DNA of 64,000 nt from contig PCDI01000013.1 of the NCBI GenBank assembly GCA_002778195.1, positions 701,021 to 765,020 on the forward strand, read 5' to 3'. Shown in pieces: positions 11,426 through 22,300 of this stretch. The position numbers and the translations under genes are program-made. Source of the stretch: Raffaelea ambrosiae (lineage: Eukaryota > Ascomycota > Sordariomycetes > Ophiostomatales > Ophiostomataceae). Every line of letters starts with the position of its first letter. Positions within the stretch are counted from its first letter, which is position 1. Under the pieces are notes generated by a model, which was given only the letters and a program-made list of their open reading frames with translations, was not told the DNA's origin and did not search any database.

Positions 11426-14400
11426 ATGGCAGCCAAGAAAGCGGCTTCGGCCGCGGCAAACAGCCAGAAGAAGCGAAAGAGAGAAAAGGTCGAAGACGGC
11501 GGTAACACGAAGAAGAGAAAGTCGGAAGAGACGAAGACCAACACCCCAGAATCGAAAACAAACACACCGACACGGAGTGGAAAGACAAATGGTCAGCTGG
11601 TGAAGGCCTCTGGCCGTGCCGTGGCCGGCCGGACCACCTGGGAGCTGTCCCAGCCCATGGGCGGCAGCATTGCTGATATTGATCCGATTTTCACAAACGA
11701 CGAGCAGTATGTTTGCCCTTTGTTCTCTTCTGTTGCAAGCAGGAAGGAGAGATTGACGGGTTTTGCTAACAAACCCTGCTTTCTACAGACACCTCATTAT
11801 TGCCTATACGAACCTGATCCAAGTATACTCGACCTCAGACTCGCTGCTGGAACGACGCATAAAACTGCCCGAGCAGAATGGCAGCAACAGCGGGCGCATT
11901 GTGGCAACCGCTTTGTCGCCGCTGTCGCCGGAGCTGGTGTGGGTTGGTTGCTCGGACGGTGCCCTGTTCCGGGCCAACTGGGTGACCGGCGAGGTGGAAC
12001 ACATGCAACGGAAGGCCGATGCCCCGTCGCGCCTGGTGGGCCTGTCTGCGGAAGTCATCCACTTCCGCTCCGGACCCAAGGAGGTTCTTTTCCTGTCGGA
12101 GGGTGCCCCTGGTGCATGGCGCGTGAGCTTGTATGATGCTGCGGCTGAGGCTCTGTCCACGACGGCCGGGCGCCGACTGTTCTCGTCGCCCAAGACCGCC
12201 GATCCCACGACAGCCATTGCGCTTCTCCGCAGCATCGAGAGCGGCCAATATCTGGCCGCTGCCAGTGGACCGATCGCGTTTGTGGCCAGGCTGAAGAGCA
12301 CCACAGACGAGAAGCCGAAGTCCATCGCAGATCTTACGTACGAGATTCTGTCGTTTGACGCCGCAGACGAGATCTCGGCGCTCGACCTGCGGGCCAGCCA
12401 GAACAAGAAGGGTCCCAAGGTGGACCTCTTGCTAGGCTCGATCCGCGGCATCATCTTCATGTACGACGACGTCTTCCGGCTACGGGGGGGCGGCTCGAAC
12501 GCAGTCCGGGAACGGATACGTCCTCGCAACTTCCACTGGCACAAGAGCGTGGTGAACAGCGTCAAGTGGTCTCGCGATGGTAAGAAACCTGTTCCAGTGG
12601 GGATGACAGATGAGAGTAGGGTGGGGGGGGAGGGAAGAGCTAACATGATCTTTGCGTACAGGCAACTACTTCATTTCGGGCGGCACGGAGCAGACGCTTG
12701 CTGTCTGGCAGGTGGATACGAACCGCAAAGACTTCCTTCCGCACTTGTCGGCTACGATCGAGAACATTGTCGTGTCGCCTCGCGGTGCCGCGTACTGCCT
12801 GCACTTTGACGACAACTCGGTCATGGTCCTGTCGACGGCCGAGATGCAGCCGACGTGCTATGTCTCGGGCCTGCAGTCGCTGGTCTTCGCGCAGGCACCG
12901 CGCAAGGACGCCAACGTGCGCCGTGCCTGGACCCCCGTCGACACCATCAAGCAGCCCATCCCGGCGGTGGTCAGCCCCACGGATGCGTCGCGCATCTGCC
13001 TGCGCGTCGGCAACGGCCAGCGGTCGTCCAAGACGGGCGAGATGCCGTCGGCGTCGAACCTGCAGATCTTTGACGTGTCGACCTTCCAGAGCGTGGCCAA
13101 GCAGCCGCTGGCGCGGACGAACCCGACCGACAACAGCCTGACGCCGCGCGGCTTCCCCATCACAGAGCCGACCATTACGCAGCTGTGCACGTCCCACGAC
13201 GGCCAGTGGCTCGTGTCGGTGGACGAGTGGCAGCCGCCGCCGCGCGACATTAGCGGCATCTCGGGCGAGCCGTCGCTGCAGGACGACTGGGCGCGGGAGC
13301 GGCGCGAGGTGCAGCTCAAGTTCTGGTCTCTGCGGGAGGGCCGGATGGAGACGCCCTTTGTGTCCGACCGGTCCAAGAGCCGCCACGCCCGCGAATACGT
13401 GGCGACGCCCTCGTACCAGCTGGTCACGCGCATCGACGAGGCGCACTTTACGACCGAGGCCGAGACCATCTTTGGCGTGGCGGCCGACTGCCGGCACGCC
13501 AACCGGTTTGCCACGCTGGGCGACGACGCCGTGGTGCGCTTCTGGGGCGTCAAGACGCGGGTGCGGGACGGCCTGGTCATGAAGGACCACAACACGGGGC
13601 GGCCGCTCGTGGGCTGGCACTGCACGCAGGCGGTGCCGCTGCCGCTGGGCGAGAGCAGCGGCAACAAGCAGAGCGTGGCGACGCGGGACGGCCTGCTGGC
13701 GCAGGAGCCCAAGACCAAGGCGCAGCGCAGCGGCGCCCTCACCTTTTCCGAGGACGGGTCGACCGTGTTCGCGGCGTTTGGCGCCCGCGACGAGGCCGTG
13801 CTGTACACGATCGACGTCGAGTCCGGGACGGTGCGGGACACGCTGGAAGGCATGTTCCGGGGCGACGTGCGCAGCGTCGACATCCTGGGGTCGGCGCTGG
13901 TGCTGCTGTCGGCGGATCTACGGGTCTACGACATTGTGGCCGACGAGCTGCAGTACGGCATCCACCTGGAGGACGGCAGCGGCGGCAGCAGCAATCCGAA
14001 CAGCAACTACGACAGCAGCAACGCCGCGCTCACCCAACTGGCACTGGGCCGGCAGTCGCGCACGTTCGTGGTGGCCGTGCCCGAGAAGGGCGAGAAGGGC
14101 GAGAAGGGTGCGGGCCGGAGCCAGCGGCCGGTGTCCAAGCTCATGGTGTTCTCGCCCGACCATGCGCAGCCGCTGTTTGTGCAGACCCTGCCGACGCTGG
14201 TGGTGTCGCTGCTGCCGGCCGTGGGTCTGTCCGGGTTCCTGGCCATTGACGCGGCGGCGCAGGTGTGGTCGGTGGTGGACGCCGTCGACACGGCGGCGCT
14301 GGGCAAGCCCCTGTCGGAGCTGAACCTGCCGACGACGGCGGAGAAGGAAGAGCCCAAGGCAATTGGAGGCACACAGAGCGGTGACGACGAGGACGAGGAC

Positions 14401-14646
14401 GAGGAGGACGTGGCCATGGACGACGACAACGATGAAGAAGACGAGAAGGTTGAGGATCACACCCACGACGGCGACGGCGACGACGACGACGATGATGACG
14501 ACGAGAACCACCAAGCCGTCATCGCACCGCAGAAGCTACGGGACATCTTCGAGGCCGCGCCGGCGACGGCGACAACGTCGATCGAAGAGCTGTTCTGGCA
14601 GGTGTCTGGACTGCTGACGGCGCTGCCGAGCGTGCAGGCGAAATGA
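11426..14646 (+). CDS. UTP17: U3 small nucleolar RNA-associated WD-repeat protein 17 (Utp17/Nan1; WDR75-like)
   Basis: Exons 11426-11706, 11789-12579 and 12662-14646 (donors GTATGT and GTAAGA; acceptors after GCTAAC branch sites) give about 1018 residues. The N-terminus is a lysine-rich nuclear/nucleolar tail (KKRKREK, KKRKSEE). It is followed by beta-propeller-type sequence: HLIIAYTNLIQVYSTSDSLL, an S/GxDG blade at VWVGCSDGALFR, YFISGGTEQTLAVWQVDT, and later blades with FATLGDDAVVRFWG. The C-terminus is strongly acidic (Asp/Glu run around residues 910-970). Utp17 belongs to the t-UTP/UtpA subcomplex, which binds nascent pre-rRNA and initiates small-subunit processome assembly in the nucleolus. 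The GNYFISGGTEQTLAVWQ segment and overall layout fit the WDR75/Nan1 family, slightly longer than the yeast protein (about 900). Confidence 0.85.
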
Positions 14647-15376
14647 GGACCGGGCATAGTGGTCGCAAGGCCCCCGGCCGAATCCAACGAGTCGTCGTCG
14701 TTGGGCAACGCTTCCAACATGAAGCCAGGCAAATCGCATGATACGCGGCGATGGCGCAATCTGCCGAACCGTAGGCTAGCTTGCCGGGGGAAGACGCCCG
14801 ACAGGGCGGGGTTTGGGTGATCTGGGTGATTTGGGTGGCTTGGGGGGGAGGCGTTTTTGGGGGCGATGGCGCCATTGCTTAGGACCGTCTCTAGTTTCCC
14901 GATTCGGGAGTGAGGAAGAGGGAAGACCAGAGCCAAAAAGAAAAAAAGCCAACCAACGGCTCCGACAAGGAATTTTGGGGAGGCGAAGAACAGTTGTGAG
15001 CCTCGGTCGAGACTGACCTGGTTGTTTTTTTTTCTTTTCTTTTCCTTTCCTCTTTTCTTTTTCTCTTTCTCCCCAATCCATACAAAACCGGAGTTGTATA
15101 TCTTGCAGCATTTTGTTTTTTTTGCTCATTCTCGACGTCTACCTACCTACTCATCACTTTCGGTTTTTATTTTTTTTTATTTTTTGTTTTCTTTCGTTCT
15201 TGCTTTCTTCCTCGGTTGTTTAGCATTCATAGAGACACCAAAAAGAGAGAAAAGGACAGGGCCTCCAGGAATATCACAAAAGTTTCTATTTTCATATATC
15301 AATCCAATTCCTACAACAAAGAGCTGCCCCGGTCTCGGGAGAGCGGGTCATCGCGACAGCCTCGCCAAAAGAAACA
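14647..15376. other. Spacer: UTP17 3' region and pyrimidine-rich leader of the oxygenase gene
   Basis: No gene. A CT-rich tract at about 15020-15075 and T-rich sequence at 15160-15195 lie on the sense strand upstream of the ATG at 15377. This is typical of promoters and 5' leaders in filamentous ascomycetes. Confidence 0.45.
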
Positions 15377-15608
15377 ATGTCCTTCACGTCGATCCCTGTG
15401 CTCGACCTGAGCCTGGCGAGCGACCCGGCCACCAAGCCGGCCTTTCTGGACGAGCTGCGCAATGCCCTGATCGAGGTCGGCTTCTTCTACATCAAGAACG
15501 TCGGCATCCCAGACGAGCTGTTCCAGACGGTCATTGAGCAGGGCAAGGCGTTCTTTGACATTCCCATGGAAGAGAAGTGAGTATCGGCAGGAGGAACTAT
15601 GATGTCCA

Positions 15609-15661
<53 letters not shown>

Positions 15662-16709
15662 CCTCTATCCTGACACGTCCAGACTCAAAATCGAAATGAA
15701 GAATGCCCCCTCCTTCCTCGGGTACTCCCGCATGTCGGCCGAAATCACCGCCGGCCAGATCGACCACCGCGAGCAGATCGACCTCTCCACCGAACACGCC
15801 GTGCCCGGCCCCGCGGCGCCCCGCTACGAGAACCTGCTCGCGCCCAACCAGTGGCCCGCCGACGCCGTGCTGCCCCGGTTCCGCCCGGCGTTCACCGACT
15901 ACATACAGCGCATGGGCCGCATGTCGCTCGCGTTCACCGCCCTCATGGCCGAGGCCATCGGCCTGCCGCCCACCGCCTTCGACCGCTACTTCGACCCCGA
16001 CCCGGCCCGCCAGCAGCACAAGCTCAAGGTGGTCAAGTACCCGGCCGTCGACGAGATCGCGGAACCCCACAACAGTCGCCAGGGGGTGGGCCCGCACAAG
16101 GACAGCATGTACACGACGTTTTTGCTGCAGGCGAGCCACCACCGCGGGCTGCAGGCGCAGAACCCGCAGGGCGTCTGGGTGGACGCGCCGCCGGTGGACG
16201 GCACGCTGGTGGTCGTGATCGGGCAGGGGCTGGAGGCGCTGACGCAGGGCGTGTGCGTGTCGACGACGCACCGCGTGGTGTCGCCCGAGGCCGGCGCCGG
16301 CGCGCGCTACTCGATCCCCTTCTTCCAGGGCGTCCGGCTGGACACGGCGTTTGCCGAGCTGGAGCGCGAGGGCGTCGGCGCCGTGCCCGAGGCGGTGAAG
16401 CAGCAGCGGCGGGCCGTGGTCGAGGCGGCCGGCGGCGGCCGGCTGGACGACGTCGAGTTCACGTTCCGGACGGGCGGCGTGGCGACGACGCTGGGCGAGG
16501 CCACGCTGCGGAACCGCGTCAAGAGCCACCCGGACGTGGGCGAGCGGTGGTACCCAGACATCCTGGCCAACATCCGCGAGGAGCAGCGCAAGGTGTCGGC
16601 CGAAAAGGCGGCCGCCGAGGCGGAAGCAGCCGAGAGCATCGCCCAAGGGGCAGCGCCGGAAGGCGTCGCCTCATCGACGGCCACGGCGACGGCCGTGCCT
16701 GCGCATTAA
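15377..16709 (+). CDS. Isopenicillin-N-synthase-like 2-oxoglutarate/Fe(II)-dependent dioxygenase
   Basis: Two exons, 15377-15576 and 15683-16709, give about 408 residues. The start ATG follows AAACA. The N-terminal DIOX_N-type domain begins SFTSIPVLDLSLASDPAT and contains GFFYIKNVGI. The C-terminal jelly roll carries the iron ligands His and Asp in GPHKDSM and the distal His in STTHRVV. The 2OG-binding Arg/Ser pair is in ARYSIPFF. It ends in an Ala/Glu-rich tail (residues ~365-408). Family members hydroxylate, desaturate or cyclise small molecules; the substrate cannot be read from sequence and no biosynthetic cluster lies next to it. The intron carries a (TC)n microsatellite. Codon use is very GC-rich in exon 2, so long antisense frames are shadows. 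Confidence 0.88.
15612..15657. repeat. (TC)n microsatellite inside the oxygenase intron
   Basis: About 23 uninterrupted TC dinucleotides lie between donor GTGAGT (15577) and the acceptor at 15682. They form an extended polypyrimidine tract, pyrimidine on the transcribed sense strand, and probably vary in length between strains. Confidence 0.95.
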
Positions 16710-17268
16710 CTTGGCCGGTGGACAGGAGGAACAAAGAACAGAAGAAAGGGGGGGGAGGGGAAGCTATGAATGGAACCCTACAAACCAAAAGAGCAGAAAA
16801 GAGCCAAAAAAAAACCCCCCAAGAAGAGAAAAAACAATCTTGTAAGATGTCTTCTTACACATGGAAGCATGTGCAGCAATGTATGGGGGCCAGACGAGTG
16901 TTGGGATATAGGATATCAAACAGTTGATTCTTTGTTAATAAAAAAAAGGAAGGCCCAGAAAATTCGCTTCGATATAAGTTGCAACCAAAAAGTAAAATAA
17001 ATATAAAATAAAATAAAAGAACCCCCCACGCCACTCGTCCTCACTTTTTCACCATCTTCCTTTGTCGTCCCCTTTTTCAACTCCGGTCGTCTGCTCCCGT
17101 GCCCACACGTAACAGAAAAACTCCTTCGTCATCTCTTCATTCTTGCTATGCTTCGCGGAGGGAAGAAAAAAAAAATCGACAGACAAACAGACAAAACCCC
17201 CAACAAACTTCGTTCCCAAGTGGGCAGTTTGTTGGGGAGGGGTTTTTTTTTTTCCAAATGTTTGTTTC
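16710..17268. other. Convergent 3' spacer
   Basis: Lies between the oxygenase stop (+) and the zinc-finger gene stop (-). AT-rich stretches such as AAATAAATATAAAATAAAAT near 16996 are consistent with 3' UTR/polyadenylation sequence. No gene seen. Confidence 0.4.
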
Positions 17269-17791
17269 TTATTTCTTGAAGTTCGGGAAGCAGTCGGCGA
17301 GGGTCTTGCTGTGCTTGTTGGAGGCGTGTTCGTTGAGGCTGGGAAAGAGGTTAGCAGGATGTTGGCCGTTTGAAAACAGAGACGTGGGAAAGCGTCTGCT
17401 CGACATACGCATTCTCGCGCGTCGTGCTCAGAAAGGTGGCCTTGCAGGTCTGGCACTGGATGTTGAGGGCCTTCTCGTTGGCCTTGAGCTGCGACTTGGC
17501 CGTGCCGCCCTTGTCCTTGGCGTTGCGCTCGCGCTTCTGCGCAGCCTTGGCACCCTGTTGTGTGGATTGTCAGTTTTTGTGCTCTCTCCCTTTTGGTGGT
17601 TTTATTTTATTTTATTTTTGGGTTTGCTGTTCGCAGAGTTCACAACTCGGAGAGGTGGAACCCCGGTGGAAGTGTTGTGATATTTCTCCCGAGGAGACGA
17701 GGAATGGGGTTTTTTTCTTTTTCTTTTTTTCTTTTTTTGCCAGCCTCGAGGCGGGGTAGTCACTCTAGAAACTTACGTTGCCGCCACCCAT
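17269..17791 (-). CDS. Small C2H2-type zinc-finger protein of the At2g23090/4F5-like family
   Basis: Three exons, 17791-17777, 17554-17409 and 17338-17269, encode 76 residues (donors GTAAGT and GTATGT). The product starts MGGGNGAKAAQKRERNAKDK, the basic SERF/4F5-like N-terminus. The zinc finger follows: CQTC, then NEHASNKH, giving C-x2-C and H-x4-H, and it ends TLADCFPNFKK. This very small family is conserved from plants to fungi; its function is poorly known (nuclear or RNA-related roles have been suggested for relatives). The first exon encodes only five residues. Every junction is in phase and the C-terminal pattern 'LADCFPNF' matches the family as I recall it. It is divergent from the gene at 18357. 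Confidence 0.88.
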
Positions 17792-18356
17792 GTTTGCTGG
17801 TAAGAAAAAAAAAGGTTGGTTGGAGAAGAACAAGGGGCAGTTGAAGAGAGGATTGGGCTTCGTTATGAAAAGCGTTGTCGAGTTCAGGGTCTGGAAACGG
17901 GGGGGGAGTCGTGAGGCGGTGATCCTGGAAAAGTAGAAAAGAAGGAGGGAAAAAAAAAGGCAGAAAAAAAAGGCGGAAGGACGGCCGGCATTAAAGAAGT
18001 TTCGATCAGTGGCGGACAGGTTTTTTTAGCGGCAGAGTAATAATAACAATACCATGTACTTCGGGTTACAGCGAGTGGCTGACCACCCAGAGGCTACACA
18101 AAGGCCACCTGCCCAATGGCAAGTATTGGGGGCTCTTGTGGGGGGTCTCGCCCTTTCCCGCCAGCGTGGGCTGTGCGACACTAGCGTGTTCAGGCCAATG
18201 GCACTAAAACGCCAGGGCACTGCTAACTAACAGAGTCAACCAGTTACTTACAAACACCAGAGCATCGGCGACTCACGAACCAGCGGGCTGAGAGACGATC
18301 GACAATCCGCAGGACGCGCCGTGTGTGCCACTTCTTCTCTGGACCCTCTGTGACCA
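17792..18356. promoter_or_regulatory. Divergent promoter region between the zinc-finger gene and the HhH-like gene
   Basis: 565 bp with no gene. It contains A-rich tracts (17803-17812, 17951-17970), an ACTAACTAACAG string near 18222 and pyrimidine-rich patches before the ATG at 18357. Confidence 0.35.
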
Positions 18357-19449
18357 ATGGGCTCCCCCAGCACTCCGTCGCCGGACGACATCGCTCTAGA
18401 AACGTTCCAGTCGCTTCTGGCGCAGTATCCAGAAGTCGTCCAGGCCGTCTCGGATCGCAAAGGTGGTGAGTGGTTAGTTGGCGGATGAGAGCAGGCGAAC
18501 ACTGATGCGGTTGCCTCGTATGGTGGAGTATGGAGAGTCGCTGTTCTTACTCTTCTCAGCCAAACCCGGCCAGCCATCCCTCGCCGAGCTTGATGTTTTC
18601 CGCTACACCACCGCCCCGACGCGTTTCCGCCTCGATGGCGACATCCCAGAGGCCATGCATCTCGACGATGTGAAGACGCTCGTCTCATGGAAGCTGTGCG
18701 TGAAGCCTGCTTGCAGCGTTTCCGATCTGTTTTCCTCCTGCTGACTTTGTTTCCTTCCCAGCCGCCATGGAAAGTTCCGCCCGACCCTCATGAGCCTCGT
18801 CGCGTCCAACGACGCGGCCACCGTCGACAAGGTCGTCGCCGAGGCCGTGCGCACATACCAAGAGGAGCTCACCAAGCTCACCAAGCTGAGCAAGCTGAGC
18901 AAGCTGAGCAAGCTGGCCAAATCTGGATTCCCGTCCTCGACCGCTGCCGCGCTCAAGATCCTCTGCCGGCTGCGCGGCATCGGCCCGGCCACGGCGTCCC
19001 TCCTGCTGGCCGTGCACGACCCCCAGCGCGTGGTCTTCTTTGCCGACGAGGCATATGCGTGGCTGTGTGGCGGCGCTTCTCACGCAATGCCGAGCAAGTA
19101 CAACGACAAGGAGTACCAGGCACTGTGTGCGGCGACGTTGGATTTGCAGGCACGGCTGGGGGGAGCGGTGGCCGCCGTGGATGTGGAAAAGGTGGCCTAT
19201 GTGCTGCTGAAGGGCACAGGGCCTGACAAGGCTGGCGGGAAGCCTGACGGGAAGCCTGACGGGGGGAAAGAGGCCAAGGTGGCGGATGCCAAGAAGGCCA
19301 GCAAGACAGGCAAGGCTGCCACCAAAACTGCCACGCAAGCGACACCACCAGACGAGCCCAGCACGGCCAAGAGGAAACGAGCGACGGCAGACTCGACTGC
19401 TGAACCAGCTCCAGGCGTCCGGCGGTCGCAGAGAACTCGACGCACGTAA
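18357..19449 (+). CDS. Conserved fungal protein with helix-hairpin-helix-like motif, function unknown
   Basis: Exons 18357-18465, 18560-18695 and 18762-19449 give 310 residues. The first donor is placed at GTGAGT; a GTGGTG donor three bases earlier is also in phase. The N-terminal ~120 residues contain GQPSLAELDVFRYTTAPTRF and WKLRHGKFRPTLMSLVASND, a block I recall from many ascomycete hypothetical proteins. An HhH-like hairpin LCRLRGIGPATASLLLAV occurs at about residue 150, like the DNA-glycosylase/nuclease hairpin that contacts DNA backbone, followed by a helical segment. The C-terminal ~80 residues are Lys/Ala/Pro-rich and basic (KRKRAT, RRSQRTRRT), suggesting a nuclear DNA- or chromatin-associated protein. 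A (K/S)L repeat sits just before the hairpin. No glycosylase catalytic Asp/Lys arrangement was recognised, so no enzyme activity is assigned. Confidence 0.8.
18871..18917 (+). repeat. In-frame 9-bp tandem repeat (AGCAAGCTG units)
   Basis: About five near-identical nine-base units encode alternating Lys-Leu-Ser/Thr. The same unit recurs in the intron of the neighbouring BAP31-like gene (20638-20681). Confidence 0.85.
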
Positions 19450-20141
19450 TGTCGAGACCCGGACGTGGCCATTGTATAGTTGCCGATGTATGTATCATAC
19501 AAGATACTTGTTGTCCTTGTGCCTTCCTGCATGGTTAATAAATGCCATATTGTGTTTGCGTTCACGACAAACAATTGAAACAAAACAAAAAGCGTCTCCT
19601 TGTTGCCCAAGGTCTCCCCAAAGATCAAAACAACAACTCGTTTATGCTGTGTAAAAGTAAAAGAGAAATGCAGACTACATAACACAAAAAAGAAAAGACG
19701 TGAAATAAACAAAAAAAAAAAAAAAAGGAAAACAAGCAGACCGGAGTTCATGCTTGTATCCATCTTTCCCGGCGCATAAATAAGTCATAAGAATGAATGC
19801 ACCTAAATCCCCCTTATCCGTCTACTCCTTTTACACGGACAATGGCTTCCCTGGCCCGAGGAAAAACCAATCAAAATTTCCTTCCATTGTCCTTGTGTGT
19901 TGTGTTGAGAAGAAAAAAAAAGAGACAGAAAGAGCCTCCTTCATCTCTGTTCATCTTCCCAAATTTTTGTTCCCCCCTTTTTTGGATGCTTTGCTTTCGC
20001 CTGTCGTGTGTGTGTCCACCTCACTATGGACGCCGCTCTGTCGTTTGTTGGGTGGTCATCGTATTTGACTCCCCATGTTGTGCATTGGTTTGATCGAGTA
20101 AGTCCTCGTTGTGCAGGAGTTGATTTTTTTCTTTCTCCCCC
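19450..20141. other. Convergent 3' spacer
   Basis: Lies between the stop codons of the HhH-like (+) and BAP31-like (-) genes. AT-rich with A runs (for example 19712-19727) and T-rich stretches. No gene, tRNA or structured RNA recognised. Confidence 0.4.
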
Positions 20142-21205
20142 TTAGTTGAGCTTCTTGGAGCCGGTCGTCTGCGTCGCCTCGTACTTGTCCGCCAGCTCCT
20201 TGTACTCCTTCTGCAGACCCTCGGCCTGCTTCTTGAGCGTGGCCAGGTCCTCGTCCTTGCGGGCGATCTCCTGGCGCAGCTTGTAGATCAGGTCGGCATC
20301 AGCGCCAGAGCCGGACGAGGTGCTGGGGGCCGACGACGACGAAGACGAAGAGGCCTTGCCGGCACCACCGGCCAGCTTGGCAGCGACCTTGGCGCTGGTG
20401 CTCTTGCCCTGGCTGGGGCCCTCGTAGGTGCGGAGCTTCTCCTCGAGCTGCAGGATCTCGGTGATGAAGGTGAAGGTGCGGTTGAGGATCAGCGACAGGA
20501 ACAGGGTGAAGCCGCAGAGGTACATGTTACGCTGGCTGTAGAACTTGCGGGCCTGGACCTCGAGGCGCTCACGACCCAGGATGGCAGCACTGTGCGTGTC
20601 CAAACATGTCAGCACGTGCGGGGAAAAAAGAGGACAGAAGCTCAGCAAGCTCGGCAAGCTCAGCAAGCTCAGCAAGCTCAAACTTTCTGGGGTGCACCTA
20701 CCCGTTGCCCACATTCTCGGCCGTGGCTGCCAGCTCGACCTGCACGCGGTAGACGCGATTGACGCTGTCGACAAACAGGATGAGGATGAAGATGAAGGTG
20801 ATCTTGAGGCCGTACTGGATCTTGGCGACGATCGGGTTCTCGGAGAGGAAGCTAGAAAGAAAGGGAAGGAGAGGGGAGGGAGTGGCGCCGGTCAGCTTGC
20901 GCTTGCTCTCCGAAGATGGCACTCTACGCACACGGCCAGCCAGCCAAGAAACCGAGAGACATGGTACTCACGTAAAGATCTTGCGCCGCACATTGAACGG
21001 GAAGGGGACGATGAGCAGCAAAAATACTGCCATCTCTGCCATGAGCAGGAAGAAGGTCTGCAGTCAGGTAGCGGTGGTGGTTAGCATGCAGCTCTGCCGG
21101 AGTGCTGCCGGCGGAGGCCGTCTCGTGCTGCAGCCCGGCAGCCGAAGAGAGAGAGAGAGAGAGAGCGGGAGAGATGCAACATACAAGAGTGTAGTAGATG
21201 GTCAT
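20142..21205 (-). CDS. BAP31/Yet-type endoplasmic reticulum transmembrane protein
   Basis: Four exons, 21205-21185, 21057-20972, 20851-20702 and 20589-20142, give 234 residues; donors are GTATGT, GTGAGT and GTAGGT. The product starts MTIYYTLTFFLLMAEMAVFL, with transmembrane helix 1 ending before PFNVRRKIF. Helix 2 is ITFIFILILFVDSVNRVYRV and helix 3 is NMYLCGFTLFLSLILNRTF. A Ser/Ala-rich linker and a C-terminal coiled coil (KLRQEIARKDEDLATLKKQ and beyond) follow. The protein ends KKLN, a KKxx-type ER retrieval signal. BAP31 and yeast Yet1/Yet3 are ER cargo-receptor or quality-control proteins acting on export of membrane proteins. Length and architecture are normal for the family. Confidence 0.9.
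20638..20681. repeat. AGCAAGCTC 9-bp tandem repeat within the third intron of the BAP31-like gene
   Basis: Near-perfect copies of AGCAAGCTC occur between donor GTAGGT (20701) and acceptor (20590). It is the same unit as the translated repeat at 18871-18917, about 1.7 kb away. Confidence 0.85.
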
Positions 21206-22300
21206 CGTGACAGCTTGTGCGAGGGTCGGCTCGTGTCGAATTGGGGTTGTTTGTTGGTGGTGTTGGTTGGGTGGCAATGGCGAGGCAAGAGCAGAACGTG
21301 TCAGGGAGCTGTCAGGGGAAAATAGGGAAGAGAGAACAGATGAAACGAGGCAAAAAAACAAAAGACGAGAGAAGGAGAAAAAAAGTTCAGAGGTGGGAGA
21401 AGAGGGACCCAAAACGAAAGGACACACTATTATTTCTTTCTGCAGTCTGTCGTAGTGGGGAGGGGTTGTGTGGATGGCGGCGGTGGTGGTAGTGGTGGTG
21501 CAGAACAGACGGCCTCCTTCAGCTGGACCGGGGCGAGTTTGGTTCTGGCTCAGGCAAGCTAGTTAGTTCCAGGGTGCTGCCTGCGAGGTGTAGCCCCACA
21601 CTCCTCAGCTGTTCTTTGCTGGCTTCTTTTGATTTTTTTCCTCTTCTTTTTCGCTCGCCGCCTCGGACGGCATGGAAAGCCCGCCCGACAGAAGACGTCA
21701 TGGTGGCTGGAGCATGGTGGGGCAACGAGCTGGGTCGCATGCAGGGTTCTTTCTTTTGCTGAGAGGAAGTCTGGAATGGATGACATAGCATTCGCCGGCA
21801 TGTGAAGCGGCCCACTTTATTGTCCACCTCTGCGGGAGTGTTGTTGTTAGCGTCTGTATTAAAGAAGTGTAGTCCACTAACTAGTTAAGATGTTCCGAAC
21901 AGCTCGACGTAATTGCAACTCGAAGATCAAGCAACAGATGCAGGGCTTAAGAAACGAAACGAAACAATGCCAAATAAAACAAGATGAAACGACAAAAAAT
22001 ATGCCAGACAGCGATACATCAAAGACACACAAATCCTATTGCGTCAAGAGTGCAACAAAACTGGCATAGCGGTGTGTGCATACTGAGATAGGAGGCCTTG
22101 CACAATGCTGGTTGGGAACCTTGCTGTGCTGTTTCTTTACCCCATGTATCCATCCCACGTGGGAAAAAGATGGCTGGACGTGTTTCAGGTACACATCTGT
22201 TACAGGGGAGGAACGGCGCTCAAAATGTACGATTCATCCTGGACTGATTGAGTGTGGGAATCACCTCGGCGCTGAATGTCTGTCGAACAATCTGACCGTC
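21206..22300. other. Upstream region of the BAP31-like gene
   Basis: No gene. The first ~250 bp is CT/TC-skewed on the minus (sense) strand, fitting a 5' leader. An ACTAACTAGTT string lies near 21881. The remaining open frames have no family resemblance. Confidence 0.35.

Noticed and set aside
12640..13883. Long minus-strand frames opposite UTP17
   Set aside because: Antisense shadows of a GC3-rich exon; no family resemblance, while the plus frame is clearly WD-repeat.
15597..16646. 349-codon minus-strand frame opposite the oxygenase
   Set aside because: Includes the translated TC microsatellite (Arg-Glu run) and mirrors the conserved oxygenase exon.
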